A stretch of DNA of 64,000 nt from NCBI RefSeq assembly GCF_029167105.1, contig NZ_JARFML010000002.1, positions 186,001-250,000 of the forward strand, in the 5' to 3' direction. Both the position numbers and the translations under genes were made by a program. Below, piece after piece: positions 36,515 through 44,811 of this stretch. The stretch is from Bradyrhizobium yuanmingense (GTDB lineage Bacteria; Pseudomonadota; Alphaproteobacteria; Rhizobiales; Xanthobacteraceae). Under the pieces are notes generated by a model, which worked only from the letters and a program-made list of their open reading frames with translations, was not told the DNA's origin and searched no databases. Position 1 is the stretch's first letter. Each line of letters opens with the position of its first letter.

Positions 36515-37278
36515 CGAAGACGACCTATTCCAGCCTTGCCGGCCGCGTGGTGTTGATCACCGGAGGCGCCAGCGGCATCGGCGCCGCCTTCGTCCGGGCC
36601 TTCGTGGGCCAAGGCGCCCGGGTCGCCTTCTTCGACATCGACAAGGACGCCGGCGAAGCCCTGGTACGGGAGATAGCGGCCTCGTCCGGGACCGGCCCGC
36701 TATTCGTGCCCTGCGATCTCCTCGACATCGATGCCTTGCGCGCGGCGATGGCAGAGGCTCGCCGTTCGCTCGGCGATGCCGCCGTTCTCGTCAACAACGC
36801 CGCCAACGATCAGCGCCAGGTTCTTTCCGAGGTGACGCCAGCCGAGTTCGACTGGATGATCGGCGTCAATCTCAAGCACGTTTTCTTCGCGGCGCAAGCG
36901 GTGGTGCTGCAGATGCGGGCGCGCGGCGGCGGCTCGATCATCAACATGTCCTCGATCGCCTGGATGCGCGGCGCGCCGGCGCTGCCGGTCTATGCCGCGG
37001 CGAAGGCAGCGATCGTCGGCTTCACCAACTCGCTGGCGCGGTCGGTCGGTTCCGACCGCATTCGCGTCAACGCGATCGCGCCGGGCATGGTGATCACCGA
37101 GCGCCAGCGCAGGCTGTGGTATCCGGACGATCGGGTTATTGCCGAGATGCGCTCGCGCCAGGCCGTTCCGGATGCGGTAACGCCCGAGGACATCGCCAAC
37201 ATGGCGCTATTCCTCGCTTCCGACGAAAGCCAGCGCATCACCAGCCAGTGTTTCAGGGTCGATGGCGGACTCGCCTAG
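36511..37278 (+). CDS. Short-chain dehydrogenase/reductase in the sugar operon
   Basis: 255 aa classical SDR. The cofactor motif is ITGGASGIGAAF, the structural NNAAN follows, and the active site has Ser in NMSSIAW and YAAAK. FFDIDKDAG, with an Asp after the second strand, favours NAD over NADP. Translational coupling to the ABC ATPase gene suggests it oxidises the imported sugar or polyol. The substrate is unknown. Confidence 0.9.
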   Translation: MTKTTYSSLAGRVVLITGGASGIGAAFVRAFVGQGARVAFFDIDKDAGEALVREIAASSGTGPLFVPCDLLDIDALRAAMAEARRSLGDAAVLVNNAANDQRQVLSEVTPAEFDWMIGVNLKHVFFAAQAVVLQMRARGGGSIINMSSIAWMRGAPALPVYAAAKAAIVGFTNSLARSVGSDRIRVNAIAPGMVITERQRRLWYPDDRVIAEMRSRQAVPDAVTPEDIANMALFLASDESQRITSQCFRVDGGLA

Positions 37279-37346
37279 GGCGCGTGCGCATAAGACCGTC
37301 CGGGTCCTCTTTGGTTAGCCCTCCGTGACTTTCGACAATAATGGTT

Positions 37347-37370
37347 GGAACTAGGAAACCTTGGGACGTT
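37347..37370 (+). promoter_or_regulatory. Possible EcfG (general stress) promoter
   Basis: GGAAC and CGTT lie 15 nt apart, one shorter than the usual 16-17 for alphaproteobacterial EcfG promoters. The element ends 39 nt before the following small gene. It is a tentative call. Confidence 0.3.
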
Positions 37371-37409
37371 CGCGCGTTTAGGGGCCGGAGCGAACGGTGG
37401 AGGAAAACC

Positions 37410-37727
37410 ATGCGAACAGCAATTCTCGCACTGATTGTAGTTGCCGGAAGCGCAATGACCTTCCCAGCAACGGCCCAACAGCAAAAGGCCGCACCCAGTG
37501 AGCAAACCAAGGAGGAGATGAAGCGCGACGTGGACCGGGAGCTCAAGGCTGGCCAGCCCAACGAGCAGATGCAGCGTGATGCGGACAAAGGGATCAAGAC
37601 CCGCAACTCCGGAGAGTCCGGATACGTGGCCGATCAAGACAAGCCGGCCGCTTCGGCGCATCCTCCGGGCCGGCCGGGAAGTGAGCAGACCACCGGCTCG
37701 GGTGGTCAGACCGGCACTCCGAAATAG
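37410..37727 (+). CDS. Small secreted hydrophilic protein
   Basis: 105 aa. GGAGG precedes the ATG at 37410, and the signal peptide ends TFPATAQ. The mature part is charged and Gln/Pro/Gly-rich (EEMKRDVDRELKAGQPNEQMQRDADKG in two parts, then a Gly/Ser/Thr tail), and is probably disordered. No family was recognised. A possible general-stress promoter lies upstream. Confidence 0.65.
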   Translation: MRTAILALIVVAGSAMTFPATAQQQKAAPSEQTKEEMKRDVDRELKAGQPNEQMQRDADKGIKTRNSGESGYVADQDKPAASAHPPGRPGSEQTTGSGGQTGTPK

Positions 37728-37770
37728 AACATGTGGAGTGGCCTGCACAGGATCGTAGCGGTGGGATTGC

Positions 37771-38076
37771 TTACGTGAGCTCGTCCAACCACCTCTGAGC
37801 CAGTTTCGGCTCACCCGGAGTGTTTGAAAGGCGAGAGCCCATCTGCAAGAAACGTGCATGAAGCGCGAAGGGTTCCAAACCGCACTTGTCGCGCAAGCGT
37901 TCGATTCTTAAGCCCAATTCAAGCAGTTTCTCCCTTGCCGGGCTGCGCAAGCCGACCCGTTCATACGAGCCGAAGAGCCTCCATTCTCCCTTGGCGCACG
38001 CTTGCAAAGCCAGGAGAAGCAATTCGCCATATGCAGCTTCAAAGGCCGCGAGCTGCCGTTCGTAAGAGGCTCTCAT
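37771..38076 (-). CDS. Conserved hypothetical protein, helical
   Basis: 101 aa, rich in Leu, Glu and Arg, with predicted helices throughout (AAFEAAYGELLLLALQACA, REKLLELGLRIERLRDKCG). No signal or membrane segment. Its ATG overlaps the stop of the upstream small membrane-protein gene as ATGA, so the two are probably co-expressed. Function unknown. Confidence 0.65.
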   Translation of the reverse strand: MRASYERQLAAFEAAYGELLLLALQACAKGEWRLFGSYERVGLRSPAREKLLELGLRIERLRDKCGLEPFALHARFLQMGSRLSNTPGEPKLAQRWLDELT

Positions 38077-38321
38077 CGGCTCGAATAGGTTGTTGGGTCA
38101 AAAAATGCGGACAGACCGGAGACGACCGCGATAACCGCCAAGAACAGGACCGTGGTAGGATCCACGAGCAAATACACGGCTGCCATTATTCCGGCGATGG
38201 TCAGAGCTGGTCCAATGAGCACAGGGTGCGTCTTAAGCCAGCTGATCACCCCGTGGCGAACCCGAGGGATGTAGGCCATAGCGGCGAGGAGCGCGACAAG
38301 TACAACAAGCCATTTCGGCAT
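38073..38321 (-). CDS. Small membrane protein, two to three helices
   Basis: 82 aa from the ATG at 38321 (MPKWLVVLVALLAAMAYIP). Hydrophobic segments lie near residues 3-18, 34-50 and 52-70. A longer in-frame upstream extension exists but lacks membrane-protein character. It overlaps the helical hypothetical gene by 4 nt. Function unknown. Confidence 0.6.
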   Translation of the reverse strand: MPKWLVVLVALLAAMAYIPRVRHGVISWLKTHPVLIGPALTIAGIMAAVYLLVDPTTVLFLAVIAVVSGLSAFFDPTTYSSR

Positions 38322-38557
38322 GGGATGAACCGTCTTGTTTGCCCTGCAACCACAATAGCTAAGCATGCTTTCGTCCGCATGAAACATAGAGTTCAAATGA
38401 TTGCGACTGCCCGGCCTGTACTTTGGGGCAAGCTTCGGCTCCAGGCGCTCCGGCATTCAGGTCCGGGCTACTCCCTAGTCCGGCGGGCGCAGACCATCGC
38501 CTAGGATGAGACTTCGACTCTCTCCCCCATAGTAGGCGCTGCCGAAACGGAGAGAAC

Positions 38558-38728
38558 TTGATCGTGCCGGAAATCATCAGACGAGCCATCGAGATCGGTA
38601 CACTTGACGGTCGTATTACCTTCGATGAGCTGAATAAGCTCTGTGAGGGGGCAATGCTTGATCCCAAAGACATAGACCTCATTCTCAATGCCCTGAGCGA
38701 AGCAGGAATTTGGATCGAAGGAGACTGA
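38558..38728 (+). CDS. Microprotein resembling sigma-70 region 1.1
   Basis: About 56 aa. The start is TTG at 38558 or GTG at 38564; GGAGAG lies just upstream. The segment GRITFDELNKLCEGAMLDPK followed by DIDLILNALSEAGIWIEGD closely recalls the conserved part of sigma factor region 1.1 (the ITYDELN...EDV...LSEMGI pattern in RpoD). No other sigma domain is attached. Region 1.1 mimics DNA in the polymerase channel, so a free copy could modulate RNA polymerase. I recall similar short proteins in Bradyrhizobium. Confidence 0.65.
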   Translation: MIVPEIIRRAIEIGTLDGRITFDELNKLCEGAMLDPKDIDLILNALSEAGIWIEGD

Positions 38729-38988
38729 AGTCCGCGATGGGGTCACAAGCCGGCGATCGGCTATCGACCAGACCGTTTCCGTCGCACGCGCCATAGGCCG
38801 GTGCCGTTTTCGCCAAGGAATCGCGACCTGCCCCTGACCGTATTTCACGGGCTGGTTGCGAAAATGAGGATTAATCTATTTGCGCGAAACAACCGCGGCT
38901 TGTGAAACCGGGAAAAACGGGCTTAGCTAAGGGAACAGCATCCAAACGGCGGCAAGGACCCACGCATCAGAGTGACCACGGATACACT

Positions 38989-40812
38989 ATGGCCATCCCC
39001 CGTGAACCCGATGCCAGCCCGCGACTCGACGCGCCTGTAGGGCCGGACGCCGCGCGAGAGGTTGCTGCTGGTCAGCGCAAGCTGGTGGCCGTGCTCGCGG
39101 CCGACATTGTGGGTTACAGCCGATTAATGGAAGCGGACGAGGAAGATACCCACAAGCGGGTCCTCTCGCTCCGCGCGACAATTATCGACCCGACGATCGC
39201 AAAGCACAGGGGGCAAGTGATCAAGAACACCGGAGACGGCTTTCTTGCGGTGTTTGACAGTGCAAATGACGCCTCCCAATGCGCGCTTGCAATTCAGCAC
39301 GGCGCCAATGCGATGTCGGCGGAAGAACCGGAACATCGCTTCATCAGTCTCCGGATGGGAATCAACGTTGCGGACGCGATCTTTGAACGGGAGGATATTT
39401 ACGGCGACGGCGTGAACATCGCCGCTCGGCTTCAGACCTACTCCGAGCCCGGCGGCATCGTCGTCTCGGGTGCTGTCGCGGATCAGATCAGTGAACAGGC
39501 CGGCGTCTCCGTCGTCGACTTCGGCGAGCTGCATCTTCGGAATCTGTCGCGCCCCGTCAAAGCGTTCGGGCTGCGCATCGAGCGTTCACCGCATGCGGTG
39601 GCAGATAGTCCAATCAGAGCGCAGGGCCGACCATCCATCGTCGTTCTGCCATTCCGCAATCTTGCCAGTCAGGATGATGCTTATTTCGCCGAGGGAATTG
39701 TCGACGAGATCATTCACGCGCTTTCCGCGCTGAAGGAACTGTTCGTGATATCGCGCGGGTCGACGCTGGGTTATGGCAGCGAGATCATCGATGTCCGCGC
39801 CATCGGTCGCGAACTGGGCGTGCGCTATGTGCTTTACGGCAGTGTTCGCCGCTCCGGCGGACGGCTGCGTATCAATACCGAGCTCAACGATACCGAGTCG
39901 GGCAACATCATTTACTCCGATCGTCACGAAGGCGAGCTCAGCGAGCTGTTCGCACTGCAGGAGCAAATCTCGACGCGCGTGGTCACGACGATCGCGCCAC
40001 ATGTTCGCGAGTGGGAGCGTGCACGGGCTCTGCGCAAGCATCCGCAGAATTTGACCGCCTACGATCTGGTTCTTCAGGCGCTGAGCTATCTGTACCGCAT
40101 GGACTATGACTCGTTCTCGCGGGCGCGCGGATTGCTGCAGCAGGCCATCACGCATGACCCCAACTATGCGCCGGCCTATTCCTACCTCGCATACTGGTAC
40201 ATGTTCAGGGTCGGCCAGGGCTGGTCCACCGACGCCGCGGCCGACAGCATGGAGGCGTCGCGCAATGCCGCCAGGGCAATCGAGCGCGATGGCAACGATG
40301 CGCTCGCGCTGGCGATCGACGGTCACGTGCATTCGTTTCTGTTCAAGGATTTCGAGACGGCGACCCGCCTGTTGGACCGCGCGATCACGGTCGGTCCCAA
40401 TTCGGCCATGGCATGGACGATGAGCAGTGCGACCTGCGGCTATCTCGGCGAAGGCTCGACCGCCGTCTTGCGCGCCGAACATGGCTTGCGCTTGTCGCCG
40501 CTGGATTCACACGTGTTCTGGCACGAACACCTGCTTTCCCAGGCGCACTACATCAACGGCAATTTCGATGAAGCGGCCGCCTGGGGTTGGCGAGCGGCGA
40601 AGCACAATGAGCGCTTCACCTCGAATTTCCGCATCCTCGCAGCCAGCCTGGTGGCCATCGGAAAGTTTGTAGACGCGCGCCAGATCGCGCAACGCCATAT
40701 GCTGGTTGATCCGAATTTCCATTTGCAGGCCTGGGCGGACCGCACGCCGCTCAACGCGGCCACCCGCGACAATCTTCGACAACGACTCAAGGCGGCAGGA
40801 TTTCCAGACTGA
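38989..40812 (+). CDS. Class III adenylate/guanylate cyclase with TolB-like and TPR regions
   Basis: 607 aa. The N-terminal cyclase catalytic domain (about residues 25-200) has metal Asp in LAADIVGYSRLM, the second Asp in NTGDGFLAVF, and the transition-state Asn/Arg in DGVNIAARLQTY. A TolB-like region (about 215-340, beginning SIVVLPFRNLASQDD) and TPR repeats (about 360-590) follow. This layout is abundant in Bradyrhizobium. No membrane segment is visible. The product should be cAMP or possibly cGMP. Two secreted-enzyme-like genes follow directly and may share its control. Confidence 0.88.
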   Translation: MAIPREPDASPRLDAPVGPDAAREVAAGQRKLVAVLAADIVGYSRLMEADEEDTHKRVLSLRATIIDPTIAKHRGQVIKNTGDGFLAVFDSANDASQCALAIQHGANAMSAEEPEHRFISLRMGINVADAIFEREDIYGDGVNIAARLQTYSEPGGIVVSGAVADQISEQAGVSVVDFGELHLRNLSRPVKAFGLRIERSPHAVADSPIRAQGRPSIVVLPFRNLASQDDAYFAEGIVDEIIHALSALKELFVISRGSTLGYGSEIIDVRAIGRELGVRYVLYGSVRRSGGRLRINTELNDTESGNIIYSDRHEGELSELFALQEQISTRVVTTIAPHVREWERARALRKHPQNLTAYDLVLQALSYLYRMDYDSFSRARGLLQQAITHDPNYAPAYSYLAYWYMFRVGQGWSTDAAADSMEASRNAARAIERDGNDALALAIDGHVHSFLFKDFETATRLLDRAITVGPNSAMAWTMSSATCGYLGEGSTAVLRAEHGLRLSPLDSHVFWHEHLLSQAHYINGNFDEAAAWGWRAAKHNERFTSNFRILAASLVAIGKFVDARQIAQRHMLVDPNFHLQAWADRTPLNAATRDNLRQRLKAAGFPD

Positions 40813-40854
40813 GTTTTTAGCAAGAGATAGGCGGCAAATCATTGGGAGGCTGCG

Positions 40855-41676
40855 ATGGCAGGCAACGCCGGGAATGCGGGAAACGCAGGCAACGCTGGGA
40901 ATGCTGGAAACGTCGCAAATGCAGGCTCGGGCGGCGGCGGTTGGATCTTTCCGGATCGCATAGACCTGCCGTTCATTACGGAAACGGGCGTCAGCACCAA
41001 CCGCACCACCGTCACCGAGTTCCCGGACCGGAGCTGGACCCCGGACTGGTACGCCTGGCGGCTGCTGGCCGAATTCGCCATTCACGGCGGGTGGAGCACG
41101 ATCACGGTTGCCCAGCCAAACTATGCGAACACCGGAGCTGAGATCGACGCGCTCGTGACAATGGCCAAAGACGAGCGGGCGGACGCGCTCGGCGAGATTT
41201 TTGCGCAGAACGACGAGTTTCTGAGCTACTTCATGGCGCTTCTCAACGTCACGCCAAACTCGCATCCAAACACCTGTCGCGTGATGACGACGGCAAGCCT
41301 GATCGCGCTCCAGGTCGCGATGTATTGGAAAGCCTACTACAAGCGGCCACGACCGCCGCAAATCTGCCCCGCGCTGTTGCCGCCGATCCAGGTTCCCGGT
41401 CACGCGTCCTATCCCAGCGGGCACGCGACTCAGGCGCATTTGGTCGCGCTCTGCCTGGAATCGGTGCTACCAGCGTCGGTGCAGCCGATGGCGAACGATC
41501 TCACCATTCTCGCCGGCCGGATCGCGCGAAACCGCCAGATCGCCGGTCTCCACTACCAGAACGACACGGACGCCGGCGTTCGATTGGCCAGTGATCTCTA
41601 CAATATCCTGGACGACAAAACATCCGTGCCAAGTTTCGATGACTTGGTCACAGCTGCCAAGGGGGAGTGGCCATGA
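40855..41676 (+). CDS. Vanadium haloperoxidase/PAP2-type protein with Asn-Ala-Gly repeat N terminus
   Basis: 273 aa. It begins with about seven GNA tripeptides and lacks a classical signal peptide. All three PAP2/haloperoxidase motifs are present: K159...R166-P167, P187SGH190, and R227...H233...D237. The fold is therefore either a vanadium-dependent haloperoxidase or a phosphatase; soluble character and the spread of the motifs favour the haloperoxidase-like branch. It is followed by a G1-peptidase-like gene with an ATGA overlap, so the two proteins are probably made together. Confidence 0.8.
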   Translation: MAGNAGNAGNAGNAGNAGNVANAGSGGGGWIFPDRIDLPFITETGVSTNRTTVTEFPDRSWTPDWYAWRLLAEFAIHGGWSTITVAQPNYANTGAEIDALVTMAKDERADALGEIFAQNDEFLSYFMALLNVTPNSHPNTCRVMTTASLIALQVAMYWKAYYKRPRPPQICPALLPPIQVPGHASYPSGHATQAHLVALCLESVLPASVQPMANDLTILAGRIARNRQIAGLHYQNDTDAGVRLASDLYNILDDKTSVPSFDDLVTAAKGEWP

Positions 41677-42737
41677 GCGCGCGCGCGAGTGGTGCCGAGC
41701 TGAGCAAACTTCCGACGCGGGACGAATTGGACGCGAGTCTGGGTCGGCAGATATTGTTGCCACCGCCACCGCCGTCCAAGGACTTCGACGCGCTGAATGC
41801 CGATGCGCGGGAGCTCGAATTCTACCGGCTTCCGCCCAAGCCGCCCCCGGGCGCGGGACGCACGGCGGAGGCGTTATGGGCCAAGCTTCTTTCCAAGCCT
41901 CTCGAAGTTCTGCCTATGATCTATCCGGGCTCCGCTCCCGACTTTCGTGTCAACCGCGGCCGTTTGGGCGCGGGCTATCCCGGCCGACACGAAACCAGCT
42001 TCAACTGGTCGGGCGCATGTATCGCGGCGACGGAGGGCGCCCAGTTCACACAGGTGTGGGGGGCCTGGCAAGTCCCCAAGGCAATGGCCCCCTCAGCCGC
42101 GCCGGGCGATTATCGCTGTTCGACCTGGATCGGGATCGATGGTCATCGGCGCTTCGATACTTCGCTGCCGCAGATCGGGACGACGCAAAAGATCGTGGTT
42201 GCCGCTGACGGCAGCGTTGGCCCGCCGTCCGCGGAAGCATGGGTTCAATGGTGGTTTCGCGGTGACCGCGACACTGGCCCGTGGATACTCCGCAACTTTC
42301 CGGTCCTACCGGAAGACCGAGTCAGGTGTGTTCTCACCGTTTTATCGCAAGACCACGTCCGCTTTTTCATCAAGAATGAAACGCAAGGCGGAAAGTCGCT
42401 TTCGGTCGATCTCCTTGCGCCGACGATTCCGAATCCCTACCCGATCGGATTCCCCATCGAGTTTCCGGCGCGAGGCCGTACGGCGGAGTGGGTCACGGAG
42501 CGGCCCACCGTTTTGCATGCGACCGACCTTTATCGGCTGCCCGACTATGGCGTGACGAAGTTCGAGGACTGCTTCGCACTCGCGGGCACCGGCGGGATCG
42601 GCTTTCAGCCTCAAGATCTCGAGAATGCCAGACTGATCAAGATGATCGAGATCCGCGAAAATCCGCATCGGACCGCACCACTGTCAAAACCGGAAAAACT
42701 GGACCAGCAAACCGTACAAACCAGGTTCGTGCGCTGA
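41673..42737 (+). CDS. G1 (glutamic) peptidase-like protein with atypical catalytic site
   Basis: 354 aa. The ATG overlaps the haloperoxidase-like stop; a GGGGGAG site lies 6 nt upstream. Eqolisin (G1) features are SFNWSGACI, VWGAWQVP, CSTWIGIDGHRRF followed by Q167 in SLPQIGT, and the strand EAWVQWW. In characterised G1 enzymes the catalytic pair is Gln plus Glu, the Glu lying in a W-x-E-W-type motif; here that position reads Gln (Q192). It may be inactive, or this subfamily may use another residue. No signal peptide is seen. Confidence 0.75.
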   Translation: MSARASGAELSKLPTRDELDASLGRQILLPPPPPSKDFDALNADARELEFYRLPPKPPPGAGRTAEALWAKLLSKPLEVLPMIYPGSAPDFRVNRGRLGAGYPGRHETSFNWSGACIAATEGAQFTQVWGAWQVPKAMAPSAAPGDYRCSTWIGIDGHRRFDTSLPQIGTTQKIVVAADGSVGPPSAEAWVQWWFRGDRDTGPWILRNFPVLPEDRVRCVLTVLSQDHVRFFIKNETQGGKSLSVDLLAPTIPNPYPIGFPIEFPARGRTAEWVTERPTVLHATDLYRLPDYGVTKFEDCFALAGTGGIGFQPQDLENARLIKMIEIRENPHRTAPLSKPEKLDQQTVQTRFVR

Positions 42738-42745
42738 ACAGTTTC

Positions 42746-43927
42746 TTAGCTCGTTCGCCTACTCTTCCGCATCGTCGCGAGCACGATGTCGGCGGCGAGC
42801 ACGCTCGGCGACTTGTTGCCGGTCGACATGATCTGATCGAGCCGAGCAAAGGCCTCGACCTGCGCGCGGCGGAGCGGCGAATCCGTTAGCAACGCGGAGA
42901 GTGCAGGCGCCAGCTTCTCCGGCGTGCATTCCTCCTGCAAATACTCGGGAATGACATCCTTGCCGATCACGAGATTGGCAAGGATCACCGAGGAGACACG
43001 GATCGCGCGTCGCAGGATGAACGCCTCGATCGCGCCGACGCGATAGGCCGTCACCATCGGAATGCCTGACAGCGCGAGCTCCAGCGTCACCGTGCCGGAT
43101 TTCGCCAGCGCGGCGTGAGCGATGCGGAAGGCCGCACGCCGCTCGTTCTCCCCGATCACGATTTGAGGCTTGACCGGCCAGCTCGCGAGGCCTTCGCGGA
43201 TGGTGGCTTCGAGATGCGGCATGGTCGGCAGCATCAGTTCGAACGCACAGCCCTCACCCCTTAAGCGGCCGAGCGTTGCGCCGAACACGTCGAGATGATG
43301 CCTGACCTCGCTGCGGCGGCTGCCGGGCAGCACCAGCAGCACCGGCGGCTCACTGTCGCGGCGCGTCTGCTCCTCCGCGCTCGGCCGCAGCGAACTCAAT
43401 TGCTCGATTAGGGGATGGCCGACATAGCTGCAGGGCGGCCCGCCGAGCTTGCGGTATTCCTCGGGCTCGAACGGCAGCAGGCCGAGCACGTGGTCGACAT
43501 AGCCGAGCATGGTCCGCGCCCGTCCTGGCCGCCATGCCCAGAGCTGCGGCGAGACGTAGTCGACGATCGGGATCGCGGGATTGCGCGCGCGCACGCGGCG
43601 GGCGACGCGATGGGTGAAGTCGGGGCTGTCGATGATGACGAGCACGTCGGGCGCGGCCTCGGTCACTGCGTCGGCGGTCTGCCGGATCAGCCGCAGGATC
43701 TTCGGCAATTGCTGCACCACCGCGGCAAACCCGACGATCGAGAGCTCCTCGATCGGAAACAGCGATTCCAGGCCCTCGCGCGCCATGGTGCGGCCGCCGA
43801 CGCCGACGAACTGCACGCCGTCGCCGAGGCGCTGGCGCAGCACCTTCATCAAGGCGCTGCCGAGCCTGTCGCCGGATTCCTCCGTCGCGATCAGGAAGAT
43901 CTTGCGCTGGGGATCACGCAACATCAC
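42746..43927 (-). CDS. lpxB: Lipid-A-disaccharide synthase
   Basis: 393 aa. FLIATEESGDRLG, FVGVGGRTMAREGL and IDSPDFTHRVARRVR are characteristic of LpxB. It joins UDP-2,3-diacylglucosamine and lipid X into the lipid A disaccharide. The GTG at 43927 overlaps the lpxI stop; an ATG at 43924 is the alternative. It is last in the lipid A group and ends 9 nt from the convergent G1-peptidase-like gene. Confidence 0.95.
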   Translation of the reverse strand: MMLRDPQRKIFLIATEESGDRLGSALMKVLRQRLGDGVQFVGVGGRTMAREGLESLFPIEELSIVGFAAVVQQLPKILRLIRQTADAVTEAAPDVLVIIDSPDFTHRVARRVRARNPAIPIVDYVSPQLWAWRPGRARTMLGYVDHVLGLLPFEPEEYRKLGGPPCSYVGHPLIEQLSSLRPSAEEQTRRDSEPPVLLVLPGSRRSEVRHHLDVFGATLGRLRGEGCAFELMLPTMPHLEATIREGLASWPVKPQIVIGENERRAAFRIAHAALAKSGTVTLELALSGIPMVTAYRVGAIEAFILRRAIRVSSVILANLVIGKDVIPEYLQEECTPEKLAPALSALLTDSPLRRAQVEAFARLDQIMSTGNKSPSVLAADIVLATMRKSRRTS

Positions 43928-44793
43928 GCGGGCAGGCCGATGACGAAGAGATATTTGGCATCGGCAAGCGCGATCATCGCCTGCGGCTCGGCGGCGATGG
44001 TGTTGCCGGCGGTGACGGCGATGCCGGCAAGGCCGGCGGCCGCGACGCCCTCGATGGTGCGCGGACCGATCGTCGGCAGGTCGAAGCGCAGGTCCTGGCC
44101 GCTCTTCGGCGCCTTCACCAGCACGCCGCGTCCGGTGGCGGCGCGGATGCGGCCCTCCTCGCGCAGCCGCGCGACGCGGGCGAGCAGCGCGTCGGTGCCC
44201 TCGATGTCCTCGACCGCCACCACGTGGCCATCGATCACGACCACAGCCTGGCCGATGTCGAACGGACCGAGCGCGGTCAGCACCGCCCGGCCGCGCGCGA
44301 TGTCCGCCTTGCTGGCATCGCTCGGCCAGGCGCGGCTGATGCAGCCCTCGGGCATCAGGAGATCCGGCGCAACGTCCTTGATGCCGACCATGCGGAAGCC
44401 GTCCTGCTCGAGGATGCGCCCGACCCCCGACAGCAGATGATCGTCGCCGCCGCGGAAGGCGCGGATGACATTGCCGAGCAGGCGCAGCGTCGTGAAGTCG
44501 AACCGGATCTCGGACAGCGAAGGCCGCACCAATGTGCCGATGAAGATCAGGTCGCGGCAGCCCTCCTCGCGGAACAGCCGCATCGCGCGGCCGAGCTGGC
44601 CGACCGAGATCCAGCGATGGCGGAACTTCTCCACCCGCTGGGGATCGCAGGCCCCGCGCAGCGGAAACAGCACCGGCGTGATGCCGTGCGCGGCGAGCGA
44701 CTCGGCGACCGCGAACGGCATGGCTCCGCCCCCGGCGACGATGCCGACCGGTGACGAAACCTGCAAAGCCGCCGATGTCGTGCCCGCGGCCAT
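43924..44793 (-). CDS. lpxI: UDP-2,3-diacylglucosamine pyrophosphatase LpxI
   Basis: 289 aa, DUF1009/LpxI family. VGIVAGGGAMPFAVAESLAA starts the first domain, and DLPTIGPRTIEGVAAAGLAG with AGNTI lies in the catalytic C-terminal domain. It hydrolyses UDP-2,3-diacylglucosamine to lipid X and UMP, replacing LpxH of gammaproteobacteria. It lies between lpxA and lpxB, as common in alphaproteobacteria. Confidence 0.93.
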   Translation of the reverse strand: MAAGTTSAALQVSSPVGIVAGGGAMPFAVAESLAAHGITPVLFPLRGACDPQRVEKFRHRWISVGQLGRAMRLFREEGCRDLIFIGTLVRPSLSEIRFDFTTLRLLGNVIRAFRGGDDHLLSGVGRILEQDGFRMVGIKDVAPDLLMPEGCISRAWPSDASKADIARGRAVLTALGPFDIGQAVVVIDGHVVAVEDIEGTDALLARVARLREEGRIRAATGRGVLVKAPKSGQDLRFDLPTIGPRTIEGVAAAGLAGIAVTAGNTIAAEPQAMIALADAKYLFVIGLPA

Positions 44794-44811
44794 CCCAAGA
44801 TCACTCCAAGA

